A stretch of DNA of 64,000 bases from Diploptera punctata (taxonomy: Eukaryota > Arthropoda > Insecta > Blattodea > Blaberidae): contig JASPKZ010001235.1 in the NCBI GenBank assembly GCA_030220185.1, forward strand, positions 713,501-777,500. Direction: 5' to 3'. This document shows positions 18,955-29,114 of the stretch, piece after piece. Positions within the stretch are counted from its first letter, which is position 1. Each line of letters starts with the position of its first letter. The notes under the pieces are model-generated. The model was not told where the DNA came from, did no database searches, and saw nothing but the letters and a program-made list of their open reading frames with translations. The position numbers and the translations under genes are program-made.

Positions 18955-19385
18955 TCTTCTTCTTCTTAAACCTAATTTGTAGGATTTTCATCCTGTTTAT
19001 TTTCAAAATCACTCCTCGGAGGAAGACGTATTGGATGTGCATCCACTGTCTATCCATCTCTTGGCTGGTCTTCCTCTTGTTCTTCTCCCGTCCATTGGTC
19101 TATCTTCTTTAGCTCTTTTTGCAAGTCGGTTTTCTTCCATTCTTTCTATATGACCTTTCCAATATTTCCGTCTATCTATAATAAATTTGGTTTTGTCTTG
19201 AATATGGCATTTGTCTCTAATTTCTGTATTGTGTATCTTATCAAATAATGTTTTCCCCTGAATAATTCTTAAGATCTTAATTTCACATGTGCTTATTATT
19301 TGTTTACTTTTTGTTGTATCAGCCCCAGTTTCTGCTCCATCTAAGTTGTGTACGTTTTTAATAGGATTGTCTTTGTGAGAATTTT
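18955..19385 (-). mobile_element. LINE 3' part (family I), antisense
   Basis: The complement reads LDGAETGADTTKSK, TCEIKILRIIQGKTLFDK, then IDRRKYWKGHIERMEENRLAKR and GRRTRGRPAKRWID, the LINE C-terminal block, with few stops in that frame. The (CTT)n at 18954-18966 is the complement of a (GAA)n tail. Confidence 0.75.
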
Positions 19386-19429
19386 TAAGGGATGAATGAA
19401 AGTATAAAATTTGAAGTTGAAATACAATA

Positions 19430-20279
19430 GTTCAGGTGGTCAGTAGTTGGTGGTTAAAAGTAACGTGATATTTTATGAGGGTTCAATAGTTTCTCGCGGA
19501 ACTAAAGTGCTTTGCAAAATGGAAAGTTTTTAGAAAGTAAAAGTAGATAGGTCTAATGTTTTTAAAAGAAGATAAAATTGATTAATTAAATAAAAATAAA
19601 ACTTAGTTTTATTTTATTTTCATATTTATTAAGATATAATTCAGTGACAGCTGTTTCGGTGCACTGTACCTTCTTCAGACATGTTAACAAATTATGAATT
19701 GTGTTATTATAGTAGGCTACATATCAACTGATATAAGCAACAATACAACAATAATTTATTTAAAAATTTTAATACGGTAAGTTATTGTTGTATTGTTGCT
19801 TAGATTAGTTGATATATACTATAATAACACAATTCATAATTTGTTAACATGTCTGAAGAAGGTACAGTGTAGCGAAACAGCTGTCACTGAATTATATCTT
19901 AATAAATATGAAAATCAATTAAAACTAAGTTTTATTTTTTTTATTTAAATAATAAATATGGATTTTCATCAAGTAAACACCAACTCAATTGATTAAATGA
20001 AATTGAGACTAGACTCTATGGATTCTTGAACTATACGAATTGTATAAGATATAGTCAAAATAAGGTAATGTTGAAAAAATCCATTAAGACCTAAAAACAA
20101 GGCTAAAAAAGACCATTAACCCAAAAAATGTCGAAAAAGGACAAAAGATGGATAAAACCCAACATTTTCTGGCCTACATTGACCCAAAATGTATATACTT
20201 ATGTATATTATGTTGGGCCTTGTCTTCAGACATAAATTAAAAAAAAAGGGGGGGGGGCTTGTCCTCAACTTCCGAGCCC
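19430..20279 (+). mobile_element. second copy of the 8354-11331 element, split by foldback 2
   Basis: 19430-19575 and 19997-20279 align with 8650-8935 and 11256-11331 (shared: tttctcg..gaac.aaagtg, ga.tcttgaa.tatac, gttaagacctaaaaa, ggcctaca, gtcttcagacataaa, tcctcaacttccga). The 5' part and left terminal repeat are absent. A run of ten G lies near its end (20248-20257). Confidence 0.7.
19586..19986. mobile_element. foldback element 2
   Basis: Arms 19588-19754 and 19782-19947 are inverted repeats around a 27-bp spacer. Both arms contain CTGAAGA...GAAAC(AGCT)GTC (right arm 19853-19885). The flanks AATTGATTAA at 19576-19585 and 19987-19996 could be a target duplication, but similar bases also follow the deleted copy at 18886, so part may belong to the element. 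Confidence 0.8.
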
Positions 20280-20299
20280 TTTTCATAACTCAAGGGAGA

Positions 20300-20561
20300 A
20301 GGGAGTTGTTCCACGTGTGAATATCGTTTAAATTTAAGCCTACATTCTGATCTATAATTACAGTTGAGTTTTTTTATAATTATTCATTAGAATTCTCCTC
20401 GCACTCTTGTCAGGGGGGGGGGGGACGGTAGACCAATGATCTCCTATTACCCGATGTTTCAATGTATCCGCCCTTTTCCTTCTTCCTTTTGGCCTGCCTC
20501 AGGTTCTTGGGGTTGTAGATACCTTGTTTTCTCGATACGTGGCCGTCCATATGTAGTTCAT
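20300..20561. other. no recognisable gene; poly-G run
   Basis: Contains a run of twelve G at about 20413-20424. No coding signal. Confidence 0.45.
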
Positions 20562-20661
20562 CCATCCACCCATGGTAATTCTGTCCGAGGGCAGGTCGTT
20601 CACTGCAATCATAGCATTTTCATGCTATGCTTTGCAGCTTTACTCGGCAATTGTAGGTGTG
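20562..20661 (-). mobile_element. SINE-1 3' end only
   Basis: About 100 bp: catccacccatggtaattctg, ctgtccgagggcag and the perfect catagcattttcatgctatg hairpin, then tttactcggcaattgtaggtgtg. It abuts an antisense LINE at about 20668. Confidence 0.85.
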
Positions 20662-20667
20662 ATGTAT

Positions 20668-21230
20668 AAAGTTTTGTTGTTTGAAATAGGAATTCTCATG
20701 CTTGAACATTTTCTCCTCCAATTCTTTAATATTTCATGTACATACATTTTAAACAGAGTCGGTGATAGACAACAACCTTGACGAAGACCTTTATTTATCG
20801 TAAAACCATGTGAAAATGTATTATCAATTTTAATTTTAGATATGCAATTGTCATATACATTTTGTATAGCTTTAATTATTATATTCTTAATTCCCATACG
20901 TCTTAAATCAATCCATAGTTTCTCTATAGGGACATTGTCGTATGCTTTCTCAAGATCTACAAATAGTAGGTGCAAAGGTTGTCCATATTGTATTTTCTTT
21001 TTTATTACCTGAGTAATGCAAAATAAATTGTCGGTTGTGGAACGACCTGCTCTAAATCCTGACTGTTCCTCTAATTCCATATCGCTATAGTTTTTTCCAA
21101 ATAATATTTTAGTATACGTCCATAGAGTCTATTCATAGTAATTGTTACTGTCATAGCTCTATAATTGTATTAATCTGTTTTGGAATGCAAACCTGAGGCA
21201 AACTAGACATAAAACCTCCTGGAGTCAGGG
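20668..21230 (-). mobile_element. LINE RT core fragment, antisense
   Basis: Minus frame 20640-21080 carries EEQSGFRAGRSTTDNLFCITQ, motif A FVDLEKAYDNV and motif B LRQGCCLSPTLFKMYV, and stops before the catalytic FADD box. Upstream sequence to about 21230 continues the same ORF in broken frames. Closest to family H by its QGCCLSPTLF. Confidence 0.8.
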
Positions 21231-21239
21231 TATATATTT

Positions 21240-21345
21240 AGGCCTATACATGAAGGAGAAACATGTACAACCAAGAGATTGGATGGACCGACAGAATTGG
21301 CTATTGGGAATCGGACGAAGTCAAAGACCGATGATCTATATATCT
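21240..21345 (+). mobile_element. LINE 3' stub (family J)
   Basis: Reads RDWMDRQNWLLGIGR and ends tgatctatatatctata. The antisense family J copy at 54700 has the same end, including the TA-type tail. Confidence 0.75.
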
Positions 21346-21349
21346 ATAA

Positions 21350-21820
21350 ATTAATTTGCTCGTTCTAAAATTTCATCGTTCAATGATACCATATATAATT
21401 CACCTCCTTCAAATCTTGGTCAATGTTATTTTTCACCTCGTATTTAGCCTCCATTTGGTACCTATAAGAATAAAAAAATACTTTTCATGGACACAGTACA
21501 AACTCAATAGCTGGCTCTGCGTAATTCGGATTTATTGATATCAATGTTAATTTGAGGAATTGCATCATGCTAATTGATTTAAAAAGATGATCAGTCAAAC
21601 CTATGATTAAGCGCAAGTCATCAGATGAAAACGTTATTCTAAGAAGGACGTGTATTAACGTCAGCATCAAAACTGATTTTCTGATTCTCTCATTTCTTAG
21701 AAGAGTCTCTTCTATCGTGGGAATATTTAACAGCTATTGCCTTCAAGTACTTTGGAAATTACATTAAAAATGAAAGCTTTCTTTCGCTCGTATTTTTTAA
21801 GAAGGGAGTTTAGAATACGC
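21350..21820. other. no recognisable gene
   Basis: AT-rich, no motif found. Confidence 0.45.
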
Positions 21821-21824
21821 CATC

Positions 21825-22570
21825 TACATTTAACATTAAATGAAGTAAATTTTGAAGAGTGGTAGGAATCAAATATCTAGGAACAACAATTACATACGGG
21901 AATGAATTGAGGAAATAAATTAACATAGGCTTAACTTTGGAAACGCATGCTATTATGCATTACAGAGATTCTTGTGATACAAATGTCTCTCAATATAGTC
22001 TATATTTCAAAACAGTGATTTTTCCAGTTATAAATATAGCCAACATGTGTAATTATGGGTTTTTAAAACACATGAAAAGTCAAGTCTTGTCAAGATCTGT
22101 AAATATATTACTATACGAGACTATAATAAGGCCCGTTTTGACATTTGGATGTGAAACATGGATAATGTGGAAAAACAAGGAATGCGTTCTGCAATTTTTT
22201 TGAAAGAAAAATATTAAGGAGGGTGCATGGCCCTATATGTGAGAACGATGTCTGGCGAAAAAGCTATAACCAGGAGTTGTATGCATTATTCAAAGAGGTG
22301 GAAATTAGTAAATTTATTAAATTAACCAGACTACGATGGGCAGGGCATGTAATAAAAAAGGAAGAGTCAGAAATATGTAAAAGGGTGTGGTCCACTCAAC
22401 CAGAAGGTAGAAGAAAAACAGGTAAACCGAAACTGCGATGGAAGGATGAGGTGGATGGAGAAGCTAGGGAGTTGGGATTGAAAAATTGGTGGAGAGAGGC
22501 ACAGGACTGAGCTAATTGGAGGAGGCCAGGACTCAGCAATGAGTTGTTGCACCAGTGATGATGATGATTT
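21825..22570 (+). mobile_element. LINE family B, decayed
   Basis: 21835-21975 is family A-like (IKYLGTTIT, then the NACYYALQR region). From about 22050 the sequence reads LYETIIRPVLTFGCETWIMWK, FERKILRRVHGP and, in frame 22223-22510, LTRLRWAGHVIKKEE with TQPEGRRKTGKPKLRWKDEVDGEAR. The end is ggaggccaggactcagcaatgagttgttgcacc with (GAT)n. Frameshift near 22200. Confidence 0.8.
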
Positions 22571-22599
22571 TTTCAGTTAAACCTATGCTATATAGATAC

Positions 22600-23662
22600 G
22601 AATAAGATTATATAATACATTAATGAAGCTTGTGCTAACGTTTGGAAGTGAAACTTGGGTATTGACTGAAAGTATAATTGCTCGGCTCGGAGTTTTTGAA
22701 AGAAAAATTCTAAGAATATTTGGCCCCATTCAGGAAAGAGGAGAATGGAGAAAACGATATAATGAAGAATCATATGTATAAGTCACCAGCCATTAAAACA
22801 GCAGATTGAGATGTGCAGGACATATCCAAAGAATGGATAATAGTGAAACTGTTAAAAAATAAGGATGACTATCTAGATGGAAGAAGAAACGATGAAAGAC
22901 CAAGCTAGGTGGTTGGATGGAGTTTTGTAAGACGTCCAAAGACTCCATCATCATCATCATCATAGTACATTCACGAATTTAGGTAATTTGTTGACCTGTT
23001 TCGGCCTCAACAGAAACACCATCCAGAAGTCTTCTGAGTGGACGTCCTGATTTTCTTCTTCCAGCAGGTTGATATCTTAACATTTGTTTGGGTATCCTGT
23101 GATCTTCCATTCGATGAACATGTTGCATCCATCTTGACTTATAATCAGAAATTTTGTTTTCTAAAGATTTCATGTGTAATTCTTTTAAGATGTCTTCATT
23201 TTTTGTGATCTAGTAGTGTGTATCCTGCAGTCCTCCGAAGGTATCTCATTTCAGGAGATCTGAGTCTTTGTTTATCCTTCTGTTTCGACGTCCATACTTC
23301 GCTACCATACAAAAGAGTTGGAAGAGTCAGTGTTTTATACACTTTTAGTCTTGAATGTTTTTGGACTAACTGTGGCTTGAAGATACCATTTATTAACTCT
23401 AAAATTCTTAAACATTTAGATATTTTTGCATTTACATCCTTTTCTTCTTCATATGAGACATTGCATCCTAGATATGTAAAATTATTCACCTGCTCCAAAA
23501 GTTTATTGCCAAGTACAATTTGACTTCTGACAGGATCTACACCTTCAAATGCCCAAAGACTTAAAATTCAAAATTGGTGGACAGTCGCCAGGAATAGAGA
23601 GGTCTGGAGGAGGCTGTGACTCGATCCGCATTGTTATGCAAGGTATGATGATGATAATATAG
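22600..23662 (+). mobile_element. LINE family C 3' part, interrupted by a family D element
   Basis: 22620-22944 reads LMKLVLTFGSETWVLT and FERKILRIFGPIQERGEWRKRYNE in broken frames. Removing 22945-23552 rejoins the frame: LDGV and DVQ continue as RLKIQNWWTVARNREVWRRL, stop, then a (GAT)n tail at 23641-23659. Confidence 0.85.
22945..23552 (-). mobile_element. LINE family D, antisense, with 9-bp target duplication
   Basis: Minus frames 23196-23498 (NFTYLGCNVSYEEEKDVNAKIS, LLYGSEVWT) and 22979-23173 (SRWMQHVHRMEDHRIPK, GRRKSGRPLRR) give the C-terminal half of family D; a 1-bp-level frame change near 23190 separates them. The tail is (CAT)n, i.e. (GAT)n. CCAAAGACT flanks it at 22936-22944 and 23553-23561. 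Close relative of 41703-42622. Confidence 0.92.
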
Positions 23663-24050
23663 ATGCGAAAATGATTTGATATTTAAGGAAGGAGAAAAGC
23701 TTCTAATTTGAGATAAAATGCTGAGGAGAAAAAATTGCCTTTACTACAATTTTGTGCCTTTATCACTAAGCGTGAGCTGATTTTTCTTCTATGGAAACTG
23801 AAAATAATCAGGTGTACTTTTCTTCTTCTTCTTCTTCCTTTCCAGGATTAGGTCAGTACGATTTCGGTCTCAAGTCCATCGTTTCCTTGGCCGTCCCAAA
23901 TATATTTTTCCATGCGGTTTGTAGATGTTGATCGTTTTGGGTAATCTTGTATTGTCCATTCAGTCTAAATGCCTTTCCATCGGTGTTTGTGCTCTTCTAG
24001 TTTATCGACTATTGAAAATATTCGCACTTGAGACTTCTGAGTTATATATA
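23663..24050. other. mostly unassigned; possible antisense LINE 23820-23995
   Basis: TTC repeats at 23820-23838 followed by ggccgtcccaaatatatttttcc and a pyrimidine-rich stretch resemble an antisense LINE 3' end. The rest is unassigned. Confidence 0.35.
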
Positions 24051-24129
24051 TATATATAGATAGATGTTATAACTATATTTTTGACATTTGGCAACGAAGG
24101 CAAATATGATATGAAAAGAAAAATTAATG

Positions 24130-24196
24130 CTTGAGTCGGGATTTCAACCCTAGTCTCTAAACTCTGTACGTTTAGCGCTCTAACCAACTGAGTATT
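24130..24196 (-). other. tRNA-like core, left module
   Basis: On the minus strand: cagttggttagagcgc (A-box/D-arm like), a perfect anticodon stem TAAAC/GTTTA with 7-base loop GTACAGA, then a B-box-like ggttgaaatcc. The 5' acceptor strand is partly deleted, so this is not a functional tRNA. Confidence 0.6.
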
Positions 24197-24529
24197 CCAA
24201 TACAAACATACATTTTTCTTATATATGTAGTATTCTCAATTCACACAAGTGGTAGCGGGAAGTCGTTCCAACTGACATCTAGTGTCCACTATATCAAATC
24301 CCGACTCAAGCATTAATTTTTATTTTCATATCATATTTGCCAAATGTCAGAAATATAGTTATAACATCTAAATATACAAGCGTTATTGCTATAAAGTAAA
24401 TATCCTTTTTAAACATTTGCTTACCTGTTATGGTGGTCAGTAGATGTCAGTTGGAACGACTTCCCGCTACCTCTTATGTGAATTGATAATACTGCATATA
24501 TAAGAAAAATGTATGTTTGTGTTGGAATA

Positions 24530-24592
24530 CTTGAGTAGCTCAGTTGGTTAAAGCGCTGAACGTATAGACTCAGGTTCAAATCCCGACTCAAG
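24530..24592 (+). other. tRNA-like core, right module
   Basis: A perfect 7-bp acceptor CTTGAGT/ACTCAAG encloses ctcagttggttaaagcgc and the B box GGTTCAAATCC, but at 63 bp the variable/anticodon region is too short. SINE-head or tRNA pseudogene. Confidence 0.6.
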
Positions 24593-24614
24593 CATTCATT
24601 TTTCTTTTCATATC

Positions 24615-24617
<3 letters not shown>

Positions 24618-24660
<43 letters not shown>
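24618..24660. repeat. (TA)n microsatellite
   Basis: Pure TA tract following the tRNA-like module. Confidence 0.95.
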
Positions 24661-24663
<3 letters not shown>

Positions 24664-25030
24664 CTTGGGTGGGTTACCAGCCCAACCAAAAAAAGTCCAA
24701 CCTGGAGGAGCTGAGTTTAATTTCGGAGTTGTCTTTCTCCTAGACAGACTGCCTTACAAGGCTACAGAGCTCTATCTGCCCCGAGCATCTGGTTTTATGG
24801 CGCTATTCCATCTTCAGTAAAAAACAGTCTCTCCACGTGATGGTAGAGGAAGGGTTTGGTAGAGAGACTATATATTGCGCTGACTATTTGGAGTATTTTG
24901 TAGAATCTGAGAGCTCATCCTCAGATTCGCCACAGTCATTCTCTACCATTTAGATCTTAATTCAATTAGAAACGAAGAAAAAACAACTTTTACGAGTAAG
25001 ATTCATGATGTGTTATGTTGAGGTATTATT
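24661..25030. other. unassigned, GC-richer segment
   Basis: Starts ttacttgggtgggttaccagcccaacc. It looks like part of a non-coding repeat, but there is no second copy here to define it. Confidence 0.35.
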
Positions 25031-25033
25031 CAA

Positions 25034-25175
25034 AATTAAAATATAAAATTATGGAATATTCACCTGAAAGGTCCGTCTCCTCAACTTAATTATTTAACTG
25101 TAGCGCTTTTAACTTGTCCCATCATCGGCAGGATTCAATACTCAGGTGAATATTCCATAATTTTATATTTTAATT
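25034..25175. mobile_element. small palindromic element (34-bp arms)
   Basis: Arms 25034-25067 and 25142-25175 (aattaaaatataaaattatgg...cacctga) are perfect inverted repeats. The core on the minus strand holds cgatgatgggac, similar to the ctgaagatgggac of foldback 1. Confidence 0.85.
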
Positions 25176-25368
25176 ACGAAGAAAAAACAAAAATAACTTT
25201 ATGTTGGTAACAGCAACTGAGAGGTGAACTTGGTAATAATATTCTCGCGTGAGGAGCAATGCCATGATTTGATATCACGACCACAGCGTCTCAAGGCGAA
25301 GGCAGTACACACATCCAATGTTTTGTTTATACACTTTTATGTCGTATTTATCATAAGTAATACCACGA

Positions 25369-26097
25369 GTGATTTCCAAATTATCGATAAATTCGCGACT
25401 CACGAAGTGAGGAGTGAATTTATCTAGAGAATTTGGAAATCAAGAGTGACATTTATTAGGACTATTTAACGAATAAAATTAAGCTGTTTACTCACAAATC
25501 ATTATTTAAATATAGTTATTTTAAAATATTTATATAACGGTGATGTTTGAAAACAAATTAGAAACGATCAGTACGCTTCAATTGCTTCTTTTGTTCGTCA
25601 CTGCAACCAGATCATATTATTTATTGCCAAAGGAACGCAATATTGTAAGATTGCACTCTAGTGGAGAAAAAATGAAACACATCAAACTGTATATTAATTC
25701 ATTTCTGATGTCCTATGATGTAAATATGACAATTATATTTTTCTGGAACGTTATTACCTGGGAAAAAAATATGTTTAAGAAAGTGCAAACAGTGTTTTAT
25801 TTTTTTTTGTGTGGTATAATCAATTGCTACAAATGTTTTTATATTAACTCCCGCATGCGGTATGTGATGACATTCATGCACTATATATACAATCTGGTAA
25901 CCGTATTTCTTATTGAGTTAATCACTGCAAAATAATGCTATGACCTATTCAGAATGTTAAAAAGGAGGTGCTTTCTTTATTATGATAAACTTTAATTGGT
26001 AAATTCTAGGCGAAACACGACTGTGATTGGTTGTAAATAAAAACTAATTGTAGCGTGATTGGTCATTGACTCCCATTTGGGGCATGAGTTAAATAGT
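25369..26097 (+). repeat. dispersed repeat R1, first tandem copy
   Basis: Inverted relative to 17764-18408. Begins with the gatttccaaatt palindrome (25373-25441) and ends ggggcatgagttaaatagtc. A 131-codon frame (25540-25935) is open only in this copy; the neighbour copy has indels throughout it, so I do not call a gene. Confidence 0.75.
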
Positions 26098-26776
26098 CTA
26101 GAGAATTTGGAAATCAAGAGTGGCATTTGTTACGAGTATTTAACGAATAAAATTAACCTGTTTACTCACAAATCATTATTTAACTATAGTTATTTTAAAA
26201 TATTTATATATTTAATGTAAACGGCAATGTTTGAAAACAAATGAGAAACGATTGATACGCTTCATTTGCTTCTTTTGTCCGATCACTGCAACCAGATCAT
26301 AATATTATTTATTGCCAAAAGATCGCAATGTTGTAAGAATGCACCATAGTGGGGAAATTTATAACTAACGTTATAGGTATTATTTAATTTCTGATGTCCT
26401 ATGATGTAAATATGTCAATTATATTTTTCTGCGTCATTTCCTGGAAAATAATTCGTTTAAGAAAGTGGAAACAGTGTGTTTTTTTTGTGGTATAATCAAT
26501 TGTTACAAATGTTTTTATATTAACTTCCGCATGCGCTATAGGTTGACATTCATGCACTATATATACAATTTGGTAGCCGTATTTCTTAGAGAGTGAGTCA
26601 CTGCAAAATAATGCTATGATCTATTCAGAATATTAAAAAGGAGGTGTTTTCTTTATTATGATAAACTTTAGTTAGTAAATTCGAAACGAAACACGACTGT
26701 GATTGGTTGTAAGTAAAAAATCATTGAAACGTGATTGGTCATTGACTCCCATTTGGGGCATGAGTTAAATAGTCTT
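26098..26776 (+). repeat. dispersed repeat R1, second tandem copy
   Basis: Direct repeat of the preceding unit (tagagaatttggaaatcaag to gggcatgagttaaatagtc), period about 677 bp, clearly diverged. Confidence 0.78.
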
Positions 26777-26879
26777 GTTAACCACACACAAAAACTACGA
26801 ACTGTATTTCCTTTTTCTTGATGTTTTATTCTTTATCTTTGTATGGAATTCTATTTTTTAAATCTTAATTCATATGTCT

Positions 26880-27450
26880 TAACTAATTTTTCCGCCTAAT
26901 TCTCGGCCTACTGTTATCTTGGCTCCGTCTTACTGACAGACGAAATTGCACTCTCTTTCACTTCTTTTCAAACTTCTGAATTCCTACACTCCTAGTTACC
27001 TGGCGTCCAGATTTGAGAAGTTATCTTCTTACCACAATATTGACACTAGGTCACAAGATATCAGTCTGGTAACAATCCCTCTTCACAGCACCTCTACTTA
27101 TTCTACTTCTTTCACAGTAGCCTCTGCTCGCTTCCGGAATTTCCTTCCTCAAGATATCAGGGGTTGCCACACACTTGACACCTTTAAGTCACGCTTATAC
27201 AGTTACCTGTTGTCAAATAATTGATTTTTTCCTTGAGTTAAATTTATTCTGTCATTAATATTTTTTCTCATTTTTTTCTATCTTGTATATTTTATATTTC
27301 ACTTGTTAAATCTAGATTAAATTCAAAATATTTTGTAAATAATAATTATATTGGAGACGTACTATGTAATTTTTATTTTTATTGTAAATAGATGTAAGAT
27401 TCACTTTTGTATTTTTTTACAATCTGGTTGAGTGGTAGACAAAATAAAGC
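26880..27450 (+). mobile_element. LINE family K C-terminus and 3' UTR
   Basis: Frame 26946-27224 reads LFKLLNSYTPSYLASRFEKLS, TRSQDISLVTIPLHST.TYSTSFTVASARFRNFLP and CHTLDTFKSRLYSYLLSNN. This is the C-terminal tail typical of CR1/Jockey-type LINEs (N.P.YL...F..LS, R.WN.LP..IR, FK..L..YL). About 220 bp of 3' UTR follow, ending acaaaataaagc and (TAT)n. Confidence 0.8.

Positions 27451-27501
<51 letters not shown>
27451..27501. repeat. (TAT)n LINE tail
   Basis: Tail of family K; SINE-1 starts directly after it. Confidence 0.95.
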
Positions 27502-27502
<1 letters not shown>

Positions 27503-27867
27503 GTCCACCGCTGTAGTCTCGAGGTAGCGCGCTGCCTTGTCACGCAGCGGGCCAGGGTTCGATCCCCGGTCGGGGCAGTTTTTCTGGGTGAGGTTTTTAT
27601 CGAGGTTTTTCCTCATCTGTAGGAAAAATGTCAGGAAAACTTTAAGGTCCAGACGGCCCCCGATATCATATGGCCATCATCATCATCATCATCATCCCTA
27701 TCATTATCATCATCATCATCATCATCATCATCCTTCACCGGTGTGGAAAGCAACGGAAAGCTACCACACCTATAATGCCCTAGTAAAGCTGCAAACATAG
27801 CTTGAAAATGCTATGATTGCAGTGAAAGACTTACCCTCAGGCAGAATTACTATGGATGGATGGATGA
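27502..27867 (+). mobile_element. SINE-1, full length
   Basis: Starts agtccaccgctg and ends actatggatggatgg. Head with GGTTCGATCCC, expanded CAT block (27678-27731) and the 3' hairpins, each slightly mutated (catagcttgaaaatgctatg; cttaccctcaggcag). Confidence 0.9.
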
Positions 27868-27875
27868 TAATGATG

Positions 27876-27915
<40 letters not shown>

Positions 27916-28490
27916 TGAAAGAATATGCAATGTTACAATTTTTAAATATTTAGGATCTATTTTAGATAAAAGTGAGAATTCAACTACAGAAATTGAAAGA
28001 AGAATGACTGATGGAAGAAGAATCATTGGTATGTTGAACTGAGTGCTTTGGAATAAAAATATTAATAAAACGAAGAAAACTATATTTCAAGTTCTGTTAC
28101 AAAGCATTTTATTATATGGGTCCGAAACCTGGACAGTAAGTAGAAAACAAGCCAACAAGCTGTTAGCAGTAAAAATGGAAGGGATAAGGACAAAAACAAC
28201 ACAATAAGGGAAATTATGCAAGTTGAAAAAATCAAATTAAGAAAAATAGAAGAAAAACGTTTGAAATGGTATGGACACCTCATAATAATGAAAGAAGATA
28301 GAGTACCAAAGAAGATCCTTAATTGGAAAGCTAATGGAAGAAATGGAAGAGGCTGGCTTAGAGAACGATGGATAGATGGAGTGAAGATAAGTATGGAAGC
28401 TAGAGATTTGAGGGATGAAGATGCTTTAGACAGGAACCTCTGGCGACAAATCACTTTGTATTGTGGAATATTCCTAAATAAAAAAATATT
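27876..28490 (+). mobile_element. LINE family H, 5'-truncated at a TAT tract
   Basis: Begins out of (TAT)n (27876-27914) at SERICNVTIFKYLGSILDKSENSTTEIERR. Continues through LLYGSETWTVSRKQANKL, a region deleted relative to 15600 (the IDFWRRS part), and KRLKWYGHLIIMKEDRVPKKILNWKANGRNGRG in frame 28216-28460. Ends tgtggaatattcctaaataaaaaa and (TTA)n. Confidence 0.85.
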
Positions 28491-28492
28491 AA

Positions 28493-28530
<38 letters not shown>
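28491..28530. repeat. (TTA)n shared by two convergent LINEs
   Basis: One short TTA tract serves as the end of family H (+) and of family G (-). Confidence 0.9.
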
Positions 28531-28531
<1 letters not shown>

Positions 28532-29055
28532 CTTCACGGGCTAGGCAAAATGCCTGTTCCGCCTCACAGTTGTTCTGTCCATCTTTTCACTGGTCTTCCT
28601 ACATTCCTTGAACCTCTTGGCTTGTAGTTAAATGCTGATTTTGGCAATCTTGATACGTTCACTCTTTCTACACGTCTAAACCATTTTTCTCTACATCCTT
28701 TGATTTTATCATTTAATGGATATATATTTAACTCTATTGTTATATCATCATTCTTCAACCGATGCATTCTTGTGCAGCCTTTTGTTCTTCTAAGGAAGTT
28801 TATTTCTACACTTTATGTTCTACTTTGTAATTTTTTGGTCATTACCCAAGTTTCACTCCCATAAAGTAATGCAGGAACTGCCAATGTTTTATAAAACTTC
28901 AATCTAGTATCTCTTCTTGTTTTATTCTTTAATGTTTTATGTATAGTTCCACATATCATTTTAAATCTTGACAGTTTCACATTTACGTCTGGGCTGGTAA
29001 CCCGACCACGTACAAATTTTCCAAACTCATCTCTCTCACAGTGTTCAACTGGACG
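28531..29055 (-). mobile_element. LINE family G, antisense
   Basis: Minus frame 28564-28767 reads NIYPLNDKIKGCREKWFRRVERVNVSRLPKSAFNYKPRGSRNVGRPVKRW. Upstream on that strand (28850-29000) KLSRFKMICGTIHKTLKNKTRRDTRLKFYKTLAVPALLYGSETW continues the ORF after a break near 28810. Ends cttcacgggctaggc, as at 12960-12990. Confidence 0.85.
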
Positions 29056-29058
29056 GAA

Positions 29059-29113
<55 letters not shown>
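29056..29113. repeat. (ATT)n microsatellite
   Basis: ATT tract between family G and a family A stub. Confidence 0.95.

Positions 29114-29114
<1 letters not shown>

Larger units (their letters stand above)
24055..24617. mobile_element. inverted pair of tRNA-like modules
   Basis: Left half (24065-24290) and right half (24430-24617) are inverted repeats, with a third short inverted piece (24295-24380). Each half has a tRNA-like core bracketed by aagaaaaat..atg-type short inverted repeats and a neighbouring block gtagcgggaagtcgttccaactgacatct. Together they form a foldback of about 560 bp. Confidence 0.75.

Noticed and set aside
20248..20424. G-quadruplex or regulatory G-tract at the two poly-G runs.
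   Set aside because: Each is one homopolymer run without the spaced G-blocks needed for a convincing intramolecular quadruplex; slippage or sequencing length error is likelier.
24530..24592. Functional tRNA because of the perfect 7-bp acceptor stem.
   Set aside because: At 63 bp the anticodon region is too short and the D stem does not pair well.
25540..25935. 131-codon frame with hydrophobic stretches that could be a small membrane protein.
   Set aside because: It lies in repeat R1; the adjacent tandem copy and the two distant copies have indels and stops across the same interval, so the frame is not conserved.
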